From Actinomycetes bacterium (GTDB taxonomy: Bacteria > Actinomycetota > Acidimicrobiia > Acidimicrobiales > Microtrichaceae): a DNA stretch of 5,449 bases. Below are positions 1 to 5,449 of the stretch, in pieces (positions within the stretch are counted from its first letter, which is position 1; every line of letters starts with the position of its first letter). The notes beneath the pieces are model-generated. The model saw only the letters and a list, made by a program, of their open reading frames with translations, had not been told where the DNA came from and did not search any database. The translations under genes and the position numbers were made by a program. The DNA is taken from positions 1 through 5,449 of the forward strand of contig JAEZFI010000256.1 of the NCBI GenBank assembly GCA_023437745.1, in the 5' to 3' direction.

Positions 1-364
1 GGTCGGGCGCCAGCCACGGCCGCCCGCCGCCAGCGGCCACGCGACGCACGAGCTCGGCCAGCGGGACCCGCAGGTAGACCACGAAGCCGCCCGCGGCCAA
101 CCGCCGGCGGGCATCGGCGTCGGTGACCACCCCGGCGGCGATGCCGGCGATCACCGGCGGGGTCGTCTCCAGCGCCTCCGTGAGGGCGTCGAGCTCCACC
201 CGGCGCAGGGTCACCTCACCACCCGCACGGAGGACGTCGGGCGTGGCGCGGCCGGTGGCCCGCTGCACCAGCTCGTCGTTGTCCAGGCACGGCCAGCCGG
301 TGAGGGTGGAGAGCGCACGGCCCACGGTCGTCTTCCCGGCCCCCATCATCCCGACGGGGAGCAC
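1..364 (-). CDS. Shikimate kinase-like P-loop kinase, C-terminus cut off by window edge
   Basis: Small P-loop phosphotransferase that would move the ATP gamma-phosphate to a small hydroxylated substrate in the cytoplasm. About 121 codons are visible; shikimate kinases are usually about 165-180 residues. From the chosen GTG, residues 5-13 read GMMGAGKTT, a textbook shikimate-kinase Walker A. LDNDELV follows (D30 aligns with the shikimate-contacting Asp), then LRRVE (R54 and E57 match the family FRxxE) and GRPWL near residue 115, matching the RP of the lid. The family's VIATGGGA motif is instead VIAGIAAG at 71-78, so the substrate-binding GGG is lost. Gluconate kinases of the GntK type have different motifs, and I do not see them. 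It lies 34 bases downstream of the 6-phosphogluconate dehydrogenase on the same strand, so the two are probably cotranscribed. The start is uncertain: GTG at 364 has no well-spaced Shine-Dalgarno, and ATG codons follow five residues later. The family call is firm; the substrate is not. Confidence 0.75.
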   Translation of the reverse strand, partial: MLPVGMMGAGKTTVGRALSTLTGWPCLDNDELVQRATGRATPDVLRAGGEVTLRRVELDALTEALETTPPVIAGIAAGVVTDADARRRLAAGGFVVYLRVPLAELVRRVAAGGGRPWLAPD

Positions 365-398
365 CCTCGGCGGCCGGGACCGTGCCCCGTCCTCGGGA

Positions 399-1412
399 TC
401 AGGAGCCGAGCTCGTGGTGCCCCCCGAAGCCGCTGCGCAGAGCCGACAGCACCTGGGCGGCGAAGCGCCCGCCACCGTTCGACTCGAACCTGGCGTGGAG
501 GGCCGCTCCGATGACGGACGCCGGCACCCCCTCGTCGATCGCCGCGATCACGGTCCATCGGCCCTCGCCGGAGTCGGCGACGACCCCTCCGTAGGCGGCG
601 AGGTCCGGCGACGCCGCGAGCGCGTCGGCGGCCAGGTCCAGCAGCCACGAGCGCACGACCGACCCGTGGCGCCACACCTCGGCGACCGCCGCCACGTCGA
701 GCTCGTAGCGGTAGAACCAGGGCTCCCGCATCGGGGCGGTCTCGGCGTCGATCGATCGATCGGCCAGGCCGGCATCCGCGTGCCGGAGGATCGACAACCC
801 CTCGGCCAGTGCGGCCATCATCCCGTACTCCACGCCGTTGTGGACCATCTTGACGAAGTGCCCGGCCCCGACGGGTCCGCAGTGGAGGTAGCCGAGGTGG
901 GCGGTGCCCTCCCGGTCTCCGGCGCCCGGCCCGACCGCCGTGTCGTCGCCGTGAGGGGCGAGCGATCGCCAGATCGGCTCCAGTCGCTCGACCACCGCCG
1001 CCTCGCCGCCGAGCATCAGGCAGTAGCCCCGTTCCAGGCCCCACACCCCGCCGCTCGTACCGCAGTCGACGTAGTGGATGCCCCGCTGGCCGAGCGCCTC
1101 GGCACGGCGGACGTCGTCCCGGTAGTAGGAGTTCCCCCCGTCGACGACGACGTCGCCCGGTCCCACGAGGTCGACCAGCTGGTCGAGGACCCCGTCGACG
1201 TGCCCGGCGGGCACCATGACCCACAGCACCCGGGGTGGGCTCAGCGCCTCCACCAGCTCGGCGAGGTCGGTGGTCGGCACGGCGCCCTCGTCGGCGAGGG
1301 CGGCCACGGCCGAGGCATCGAGGTCGTGGACCGCGCAGCGGTGCCCGTCGCGGAGCAGGCGCCGCACGAGGTTCGCGCCCATCCGGCCCAGGCCGATCAT
1401 GCCGAGCTCCAT
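399..1412 (-). CDS. gnd: 6-phosphogluconate dehydrogenase, decarboxylating, short GndA/YqeC-type
   Basis: Catalyses oxidative decarboxylation of 6-phosphogluconate to ribulose 5-phosphate and CO2, producing NAD(P)H, in the cytosolic pentose phosphate pathway. The 337-residue length fits the short class rather than the ~470-residue enterobacterial type. A Rossmann fold opens with GLGRMG (residues 7-12). Then come GGNSYYRDD (92-100), the substrate-binding SGG (120-122) and GHFVKMVHNGVEYG (184-197), which holds the catalytic K188 and H191-N192. The C-terminal part has DSGEGRW (280-286), AIDEGVP and ends near FGGH. The end of the second beta strand reads VHDLD (acidic D30) rather than the NRT/NRS that grips the NADP phosphate, which hints at NAD preference (inference). 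The ATG at 1412 is chosen because AGGAAGG lies 7 bases upstream and the protein starts directly at the Rossmann strand. An upstream in-frame ATG at 1547 would add 45 residues unlike the family and run into the divergent gene. Confidence 0.93.
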   Translation of the reverse strand: MELGMIGLGRMGANLVRRLLRDGHRCAVHDLDASAVAALADEGAVPTTDLAELVEALSPPRVLWVMVPAGHVDGVLDQLVDLVGPGDVVVDGGNSYYRDDVRRAEALGQRGIHYVDCGTSGGVWGLERGYCLMLGGEAAVVERLEPIWRSLAPHGDDTAVGPGAGDREGTAHLGYLHCGPVGAGHFVKMVHNGVEYGMMAALAEGLSILRHADAGLADRSIDAETAPMREPWFYRYELDVAAVAEVWRHGSVVRSWLLDLAADALAASPDLAAYGGVVADSGEGRWTVIAAIDEGVPASVIGAALHARFESNGGGRFAAQVLSALRSGFGGHHELGS

Positions 1413-1450
1413 GGCGCGTCCTTCCTGCGGTGATCCCGTCCGATCGGTTC

Positions 1451-1485
1451 CCGTTGCGGTCACCTCTGAACCTCCACAGCAACGG
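1451..1485. promoter_or_regulatory. Candidate operator: 7-base inverted repeat
   Basis: The two arms CCGTTGC and GCAACGG are perfectly complementary and separated by 21 bases, which puts the arm centres 28 bases apart, near the middle of the divergent gap. That geometry would suit a dimeric or tetrameric repressor controlling both directions, but no regulator of sugar metabolism is visible in the window. In such GC-rich sequence a 7-base match could arise by chance. Confidence 0.3.
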
Positions 1486-1495
1486 TCCTCAGCGC

Positions 1496-1532
1496 GACGT
1501 CTCAGGCGACGGGGCCTGAGGGAACCGACGTC
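1496..1532 (+). promoter_or_regulatory. Hairpin overlapping the hydrolase ribosome binding site
   Basis: CTCAGG (1501-1506) pairs with CCTGAG (1515-1520) around an 8-base loop. The flanking GACGT (1496-1500) pairs with ACGTC (1528-1532), leaving GGAACCG as a bulge. The Shine-Dalgarno GAGGGAA (1518-1524) lies partly in the inner stem and partly in the bulge, 9 bases before the GTG start at 1534. Folding of the mRNA would therefore hinder initiation. This is read by eye and no folding energy was computed. Confidence 0.35.
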
Positions 1533-1533
1533 C

Positions 1534-3333
1534 GTGGGAACGCGCATCGAGGACTACGCGCTGATCGGTGACACGCAGACCGCTGCCCTCGTGGGACGGG
1601 ACGGGTCGATCGACTGGCTGTGCCTCCCCCGCTTCGACTCCGCCGCGTGCTTCGCGGCGCTCCTCGGGGACCGGTCGAACGGGCGGTGGAAGCTGGCCCC
1701 CGTGGCCGACCCGGTCCGCGTCGAGCGCTCGTACGTCGAGGGGACCCTGGTGCTGCGCACCACCTTCCACACCGCCGACGGGACGGTGACCGTCACGGAC
1801 TGCATGCCGGTGCGCTCGGACGTCCCCGACGTGGTCCGGGTGGTCGACGGCGTGTCGGGCTCGGTCCCGATGGAGATGGACCTCGTGGTGCGGTTCGACT
1901 ACGGCGCCGTCGTGCCGTGGGTGCAGCGGATCGACGGCGCGCTGTCGCTCGCCGCCGGCCCCGACGCCCTGCAGCTGATCGCCGGCGTGCCGACGACCGG
2001 AGGCGACGGCGAACTGACCACCAAGGCGAGGTTCACGGTCCGCGAAGGCGACCGGGTGCCCTTCGTCCTCACCTGGCATCCGTCGTGGGAGGCCCCGCAC
2101 GTCGCGGACTCGGCGGCCATCGTGGACAGCACGATCGCGTGGTGGCGGGACTGGTCGTCGCGGTGCACCGAGGTGACCGCGCACACGGACCTCGTCCAGC
2201 GGTCGCTCATCACCCTGAAGGCCCTCACCTACGCGCCGACCGGTGGCATCGTCGCTGCGCCGACCACCTCGTTGCCGGAGGTCCTTGGCGGGGTGCGGAA
2301 CTGGGACTACCGCTACTGCTGGTTGCGCGACTCGACGTTCACGCTCCAGGCCCTCCTCCATGCGGGGTACCAGGAGGAGGCCGTGGCGTGGCGCGACTGG
2401 CTGCTGAGGGCTGTGGCGGGGGCGCCCTCGCAGCTCCAGATCATGTACGGGCTCGCCGGCGAACGGCGCCTGCCGGAGCTGCACCTCGACTGGTTGCCGG
2501 GCTACGAGGGCAGCGCGCCCGTGCGCACCGGCAACGCGGCGGCGGCCCAGACGCAGCTGGACGTGTACGGCGAGGTGATGGACAGCCTCCACCAGGCGCG
2601 GGTCACGGGCATCCCGCCCGACCATGAGTCCTGGGCGGTCCAGTGCGAGATCCTCGACTGGCTCGAGGGAGGTTGGCGCGACCCGGACCAGGGTCTGTGG
2701 GAGGTCCGGGGTCCCGCTCGCCACTTCGTGCACTCGAAGGTGATGTCGTGGGTGGCGTTCGACCGGGCGGTGCGTGGCGTCGAGCAGTTCGAGCTGCCCG
2801 GGCGGGCCGACCGCTGGCGCCAGCTCCGCGACGAGATCCACCGGGAGGTCTGCGACCGCGGGTGGGACGCGGAGCGGTCGACCTTCACGCAGTCCTACGG
2901 CTCCGACGAGCTCGACGCCAGCCTGCTGATGATCCCGCTCGTCGGCTTCCTCCCGGCGGACGATCCGCGCGTCGAGGGCACGATCGACGCCATCCGTCGC
3001 GACCTCACCGTCGACGGGTTCATCGCCCGCTACCCCACGCAGGAGGGGCCCTCGGTCGACGGGCTGCCGGGTCGAGAGGGAGCGTTCCTGCTGTGCTCGT
3101 TCTGGATGGCCGACGCGCTCGCGCTCGCCGGCCGCACCGACGAGGCCTCCGAGCTGTTCGAGCGCCTCATCGGGCTCACCAACGACGTCGGCCTCCTCGC
3201 CGAGGAGTACGACCCGGCCACGGGGCGGATGCTCGGCAACTTCCCGCAGGCGTTCTCGCACGTCGGGCTGGTGAACACCGCGATGAACCTGGGGGCCGGC
3301 GCCCACCCGGCCGAGCAGCGGACGCAGCGCTGA
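1534..3333 (+). CDS. GH15 family alpha-glucosidase (glucoamylase or trehalase type)
   Basis: An inverting glycoside hydrolase that would release beta-D-glucose from alpha-glucan ends or from trehalose; mycobacterial relatives with this architecture are trehalases. The 599-residue protein has no signal peptide, so it is probably cytoplasmic. The N-terminus, starting VGTRIEDYALIGDTQ and continuing GSIDWLCLPRFDS, is typical of the beta-sandwich domain (about 1-220). The (alpha/alpha)6 barrel follows, with RNWDYRYCWLRD at 255-266, a QIMYGLAGERRL segment and the conserved LPGYEGSAPVRTGNAA. The likely catalytic acid is E390 in GLWEVRG, and the likely base is E557 or E558 in LLAEEYDP, ahead of GNFPQAFSHVGLVN. 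The GTG at 1534 is chosen because it begins exactly at the family N-terminus and has GAGGGAA 9 bases upstream; the frame stays open further upstream, but that part is antisense to gnd. Its stop overlaps the next gene's start, so the two should be co-translated. Trehalase and glucoamylase cannot be told apart from the sequence alone. Confidence 0.92.
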   Translation: MGTRIEDYALIGDTQTAALVGRDGSIDWLCLPRFDSAACFAALLGDRSNGRWKLAPVADPVRVERSYVEGTLVLRTTFHTADGTVTVTDCMPVRSDVPDVVRVVDGVSGSVPMEMDLVVRFDYGAVVPWVQRIDGALSLAAGPDALQLIAGVPTTGGDGELTTKARFTVREGDRVPFVLTWHPSWEAPHVADSAAIVDSTIAWWRDWSSRCTEVTAHTDLVQRSLITLKALTYAPTGGIVAAPTTSLPEVLGGVRNWDYRYCWLRDSTFTLQALLHAGYQEEAVAWRDWLLRAVAGAPSQLQIMYGLAGERRLPELHLDWLPGYEGSAPVRTGNAAAAQTQLDVYGEVMDSLHQARVTGIPPDHESWAVQCEILDWLEGGWRDPDQGLWEVRGPARHFVHSKVMSWVAFDRAVRGVEQFELPGRADRWRQLRDEIHREVCDRGWDAERSTFTQSYGSDELDASLLMIPLVGFLPADDPRVEGTIDAIRRDLTVDGFIARYPTQEGPSVDGLPGREGAFLLCSFWMADALALAGRTDEASELFERLIGLTNDVGLLAEEYDPATGRMLGNFPQAFSHVGLVNTAMNLGAGAHPAEQRTQR

Positions 3334-4376
3334 TGCAGGCGATGGTCGTGCAGCCCGGACGGCCCGGCACGGCAGCCGTCGCCGAGGTGCCCGGTCCCAT
3401 CGGGACCGGCGACGTGGTGGTCGACGGCCTCCTCGTCGGGATCTGCGGGACGGATCGGGAGATCGCCGCCGGACTGCACGGCGAGGCCCCGCCCGGCGAC
3501 CACCGGCTCGTGATCGGGCACGAGTCCCTCGGCCGTGTGGCGAGCGCCCCACCGGGCTCCGGCCTGGCGGAGGGCGACCTCGTCGTCGGCATCGTCCGCA
3601 GACCCGACCCGGTCCCGTGCCATCCGTGCAGCGTGGGGGCCTGGGACATGTGCCGCAACGGCCTGTACACCGAGCGGGGCATCAAGGGCCTGCACGGCTT
3701 CGGCGCGGAGCAGTGGCGCATCGAGCACGAGTTCGCCGTGAAGGTCGACCCGGGTTTGGGCGACACCGCCGTGCTGCTCGAGCCGGCGAGCATCGTCGCC
3801 AAGGCCTGGGACCACATCGCAGCGATCGCCGGCCGCTCGCCGGTGACGCCGCGCTGCGTCCTCGTCACCGGCGCGGGTCCCGTCGGCCTCCTCGCCGCGC
3901 TGCTCGGTGCCCAACGAGGCCTGGAGGTGCACGTCATGGACCAGCGCACCGACGGCCCCAAACCCGAGCTGGTGGCGGCGCTCGGCGCGACCTATCACCA
4001 CGACCTCGACGAGATGCCCGAACCGGACATCGTCATCGAGTGCACCGGTGTCCCGTCGGTCGTCCTGGACGTGCTCACCCACGAGCGCCCCGCCGGCATC
4101 GTGTGCCTGACCGGCGTGTCGGCACCCGGCACCGAGTCGGAGGTCGATCTCGGCGCCCTCAACCGGCGGATCGTGCTCCAGAACGACGTGATCTTCGGCT
4201 CGGTGAACGCCAACCGGCAGCACTACGCACAGGCTGCCTCGGCGCTGGCCGCCGCCGACCACGCCTGGCTCGGCCGGATGGTGACCCGCCGTGTGCCGTT
4301 GGCCTCCTGGACGACGGGGCTGCTGGCGGGCCCCGACGACGTGAAGGTCGTCGTCGAACTGACCGGCGGTGGTTGA
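3333..4376 (+). CDS. gdh: Glucose 1-dehydrogenase, archaeal-type zinc-dependent medium-chain dehydrogenase
   Basis: Oxidises beta-D-glucose to gluconolactone with NAD(P)+, the entry step of direct glucose oxidation. The 347 residues match the archaeal glucose dehydrogenase family of the MDR superfamily. The GICGTDREI motif supplies catalytic-zinc ligand C38, GHES gives H63-E64, and LLEPAS gives E150, all at the spacing of archaeal enzymes. The segments RRPDPVP, GAWDMCRNGLYTERGIKGLHG and VLLEPASIVAKAWD are family hallmarks. The Rossmann fold carries GAGPVG at 180-185. The structural-zinc lobe has C96, C99 and C107, but the expected first cysteine (position 93) is proline. The ATG lies in TGATG, overlapping the hydrolase stop by one base; the Shine-Dalgarno is weak, so translational coupling is likely. 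The hydrolase product is this enzyme's substrate, which supports the call. Other polyol or sugar substrates remain possible, and cofactor preference is not decided here. Confidence 0.9.
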   Translation: MQAMVVQPGRPGTAAVAEVPGPIGTGDVVVDGLLVGICGTDREIAAGLHGEAPPGDHRLVIGHESLGRVASAPPGSGLAEGDLVVGIVRRPDPVPCHPCSVGAWDMCRNGLYTERGIKGLHGFGAEQWRIEHEFAVKVDPGLGDTAVLLEPASIVAKAWDHIAAIAGRSPVTPRCVLVTGAGPVGLLAALLGAQRGLEVHVMDQRTDGPKPELVAALGATYHHDLDEMPEPDIVIECTGVPSVVLDVLTHERPAGIVCLTGVSAPGTESEVDLGALNRRIVLQNDVIFGSVNANRQHYAQAASALAAADHAWLGRMVTRRVPLASWTTGLLAGPDDVKVVVELTGGG

Positions 4377-4389
4377 ACCACCGGCTGGT
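4362..4389 (+). terminator. Hairpin over the gdh stop codon, possible terminator
   Basis: CGGTGG (4367-4372) pairs with CCACCG (4378-4383) around TTGAA, which contains the TGA stop. With a G-G mismatch and a one-base bulge, the stem extends through ACC (4362-4364) and GGT (4387-4389). No T-run follows, so if it terminates transcription it is of the U-less kind common in Actinobacteria. Confidence 0.4.
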
Positions 4390-4391
4390 CC

Positions 4392-4420
4392 TTGACGCGG
4401 GAAGCACCGGTCGGCAGAGT
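4392..4420 (+). promoter_or_regulatory. Possible housekeeping-sigma promoter for the whiB-like gene
   Basis: TTGACG (4392-4397, five of six matches to TTGACA) is followed after 17 bases by CAGAGT (4415-4420), which keeps the A at position 2 and T at position 6 of the actinobacterial TANNNT -10. It lies just after the gdh hairpin and would give a leader of roughly 135 bases before the start at 4564. A second TTGACG at 4533-4538 has no usable -10. The rest of the 187-base gap shows nothing convincing. Confidence 0.35.
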
Positions 4421-4563
4421 GACTGACGGGGAAGTGCGGGGAGAGATCGGGGCGAAGATGCGCGGGTGGAGGACGTGGCCACAGCGGCCGGCCGGGGGCC
4501 TCGTGACGGCCGAGGCCGGTGGGGACGGGCAGTTGACGACCGTGGCGGGCCGAGGGCGGCCGG

Positions 4564-4932
4564 ATGCCGCGCACCGCTGAGGTCGGCCGGTCGGGGCGGG
4601 GGCGCACGATGTCGGAGAGGGTGCCCAACCGGCTGGAGCTCGCGCTGATGGTGGCGGGCGGCGATCCGTTGGATCCGCTGGAGCTGGCCGCACCGCGCCC
4701 CACGTGGATGTCGAGGGGCGCCTGCGTGGGATCAGATCCTGCGCCGTTCTTCCCCACGAAGCGCGTGGGCGCCAGGGCGGCGAAGCGGGCGGCTCGTGCG
4801 ATGTGCGACACGTGCTGCGTGCGAGACGAGTGCCTCGCGTTCGCCATGCGCGACCCCTTGGTGCTCGGCGTGTGGGGCGGCACCACCGAGGAGGACCGTC
4901 GCCAGCTCCGGAAGAACAACTCGCCGTGGTGA
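4564..4932 (+). CDS. WhiB-family iron-sulfur transcriptional regulator
   Basis: WhiB-like proteins hold a [4Fe-4S] cluster, sense redox or nitric oxide, and usually act by binding the region 4 domain of the primary sigma factor. In this 122-residue protein the four cluster cysteines are C54 (SRGAC), C81 and C84 (MCDTC) and C90 (RDEC), in the family order C-Xn-C-X2-C-X5-C. An extra cysteine, C85, adjoins the third. The beta-turn motif GVWGG is at 102-106, followed by the basic tail EEDRRQLRK. There is no AT-hook, so it is not a WhiB7. The ATG at 4564 is preferred because GAGGG lies 7 bases upstream. The ATG at 4609 (start MSERVPNRLE, 107 residues) also has a G-rich stretch at good spacing and would remove a basic 15-residue extension, so the start is uncertain. 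The subfamily is not assignable by eye. It appears to be transcribed alone. Confidence 0.92.
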   Translation: MPRTAEVGRSGRGRTMSERVPNRLELALMVAGGDPLDPLELAAPRPTWMSRGACVGSDPAPFFPTKRVGARAAKRAARAMCDTCCVRDECLAFAMRDPLVLGVWGGTTEEDRRQLRKNNSPW

Positions 4933-4959
4933 CGGGTCGAGGCGACCACGCCGCGACCG

Positions 4960-4978
4960 GAACCGTGTTCGACGGTTC
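4960..4978 (+). terminator. Hairpin 27 bases after the whiB-like gene
   Basis: GAACCGT and ACGGTTC form a perfect 7-base stem around the loop GTTCG. It lies in the 100-base gap before the lipoprotein gene and would suit termination of the regulator's transcript. There is no following T-run, and a role as an operator for the downstream gene is equally possible. Confidence 0.4.
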
Positions 4979-5032
4979 GGAGGGGAGCCGGCGTGGACGT
5001 GGGCCGGGTGTGAGCTCGGGGAGCCGGGTGCG

Positions 5033-5449
5033 ATGAGACGGGCGGGCGCCCTGGCGGCGCTGGCGATCGCGATGGCGGCCGCCGTGACGGGATGCGGTGC
5101 GGACGCCTCGGGCGGCGACGCAGCAGGCGACCTCACGCCGGCGGAGGAGTCCCTGGTCGCCGAGTGGTCGCCGAAGCTGCCCGGCGTGGACGCCGACCAG
5201 CTGATCACCGACGCCCGCGCCGTGTGCACGAGCGCCGCCCAGCCCGACGAGGCCGCCTTCCCCCAGCTCGTCAACGAGCATGCGGTCGGCCAGGACACCG
5301 TCGAGGGGCAGTTCGCCCGGGCCGCCGTCCAGGGCCTGTGCCCCGACCGGTCGGCCACGGTCGAGCGGGCCGTGGCGTTCGACCGTCTCATGCACGCACC
5401 GGCGACGACGTCGCCGCCCCCCCCCCCACCCCCCCCCACATCCCCGCCC
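5033..5449 (+). CDS. Small secreted lipoprotein, DUF732-like, 3' end missing
   Basis: The frame is open to the window end with no stop, giving 139 visible residues. The N-terminus MRRAGALAALAIAMAAAVTGC is a lipoprotein signal: two arginines, an alanine-rich hydrophobic stretch and the lipobox VTGC with C21 as the lipidated residue, so the mature protein should be anchored outside the cytoplasmic membrane. The mature part is acidic and helical-looking. ARAVC (C65) and AVQGLCPD (C103) resemble the two-cysteine pattern of the small exported DUF732 proteins of mycobacteria, so a C65-C103 disulfide is plausible. From residue 125 it becomes TTS followed by eight prolines and then TSPP, a linker that may lead to another domain beyond the window. 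The ATG has GGGGAG 9 bases upstream. The lipoprotein call is firm, the DUF732 link is tentative, and no function is known. Confidence 0.8.
   Translation, partial: MRRAGALAALAIAMAAAVTGCGADASGGDAAGDLTPAEESLVAEWSPKLPGVDADQLITDARAVCTSAAQPDEAAFPQLVNEHAVGQDTVEGQFARAAVQGLCPDRSATVERAVAFDRLMHAPATTSPPPPPPPPTSPP
5414..5449 (+). repeat. Poly-C tract encoding polyproline
   Basis: A run of 11 C, one A and a run of 9 C (5417-5437), continuing into CA-rich and CCG triplets, encodes the polyproline stretch of the lipoprotein. Such tracts are prone to replication slippage and to sequencing error, so the reading frame beyond this point should be treated with caution. Confidence 0.85.

Larger units (their letters stand above)
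1413..1533. promoter_or_regulatory. Divergent intergenic region with inverted repeats
   Basis: This 121-base gap must hold the promoters for both the leftward dehydrogenase-kinase pair and the rightward hydrolase-dehydrogenase pair. I see no convincing -35/-10 pair on either strand; TTGCGG at 1454 and TTGCTG read leftward from 1482 both lack a recognisable -10. It does hold the 8-base palindrome CCGATCGG (1440-1447), a perfect 7-base inverted repeat CCGTTGC/GCAACGG (1451-1457 and 1479-1485), and a hairpin next to the hydrolase start. The Shine-Dalgarno AGGAAGG of the leftward gene lies at 1420-1426. Confidence 0.6.

Noticed and set aside
748..762. Short tandem GATC/CGAT repeat
   Set aside because: It is only about three units, lies within gnd codons for an Asp-Arg-Ser-Ile-Asp stretch, and is explained by coding.
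123..1433. Long plus-strand open frame antisense to the kinase and 6-phosphogluconate dehydrogenase
   Set aside because: High GC keeps the opposite strand open. The translation is low-complexity with no family motif, while the minus strand encodes two clear enzymes.
1216..1533. N-terminal extension of the hydrolase frame
   Set aside because: It is antisense to gnd and unlike GH15 N-termini; the GTG at 1534 has a Shine-Dalgarno and starts at the family's usual first residues.
1489..3552. 687-codon minus-strand frame opposite the hydrolase
   Set aside because: It is a shadow frame rich in Arg, Pro and His with no recognisable domain, fully opposite a well-supported gene.
4466..4648. 60-codon plus-strand ORF in the gap before whiB
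   Set aside because: It is Gly/Arg-rich, has no good ribosome binding site and overlaps the start of the whiB-like gene in another frame.
3030..4949. 639-codon minus-strand frame opposite gdh and whiB
   Set aside because: It crosses three genes and their intergenic gaps on the other strand and shows no domain; it is a GC-driven open frame.
4223..5439. Overlapping minus-strand frames opposite the whiB-like and lipoprotein genes
   Set aside because: They have no family motifs, one begins in the poly-C tract with a run of glycines, and both real genes on the plus strand have signature motifs.

Overview
The window is very GC-rich (roughly 70% or more) and carries a WhiB-family iron-sulfur regulator, a family confined to Actinobacteria and their phages. 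With a mycobacterial-type GH15 hydrolase, a short 6-phosphogluconate dehydrogenase of the GndA/YqeC class and an archaeal-type glucose dehydrogenase, it suggests a chromosomal segment of an actinobacterium. Acidimicrobiia or a similar deep lineage is my guess; the sequence alone does not settle the class. I see no rRNA, tRNA, transposon, integrase or CRISPR array.

Layout. On the minus strand, reading from 1412 down to the left edge: 6-phosphogluconate dehydrogenase (399-1412), then a P-loop kinase of shikimate-kinase type (1-364) whose C-terminus is cut off by the window edge. On the plus strand, diverging from a 121-base intergenic region (1413-1533): a GH15 glucoamylase/trehalase-like hydrolase (1534-3333), which overlaps by one base (TGATG) a zinc-dependent glucose 1-dehydrogenase (3333-4376). 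A hairpin sits on the dehydrogenase stop codon. A 187-base gap holding a possible promoter then leads to a WhiB-like regulator (4564-4932). After a second hairpin comes a small lipoprotein gene (5033 to the window end), which is truncated in a proline/poly-C tract.

How the genes may work together. The hydrolase would release glucose from trehalose or an alpha-glucan. The dehydrogenase would oxidise that glucose to gluconolactone. The 6-phosphogluconate dehydrogenase would take 6-phosphogluconate to ribulose 5-phosphate. The missing link is phosphorylation of gluconate. The P-loop kinase encoded just downstream of the 6-phosphogluconate dehydrogenase lacks the glycine triplet used by true shikimate kinases to bind shikimate, so it is a speculative candidate for that step. 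The divergent promoter region holds several inverted repeats, one of which could mask the hydrolase ribosome binding site. The WhiB and lipoprotein genes appear to be separate transcription units with no evident metabolic link.
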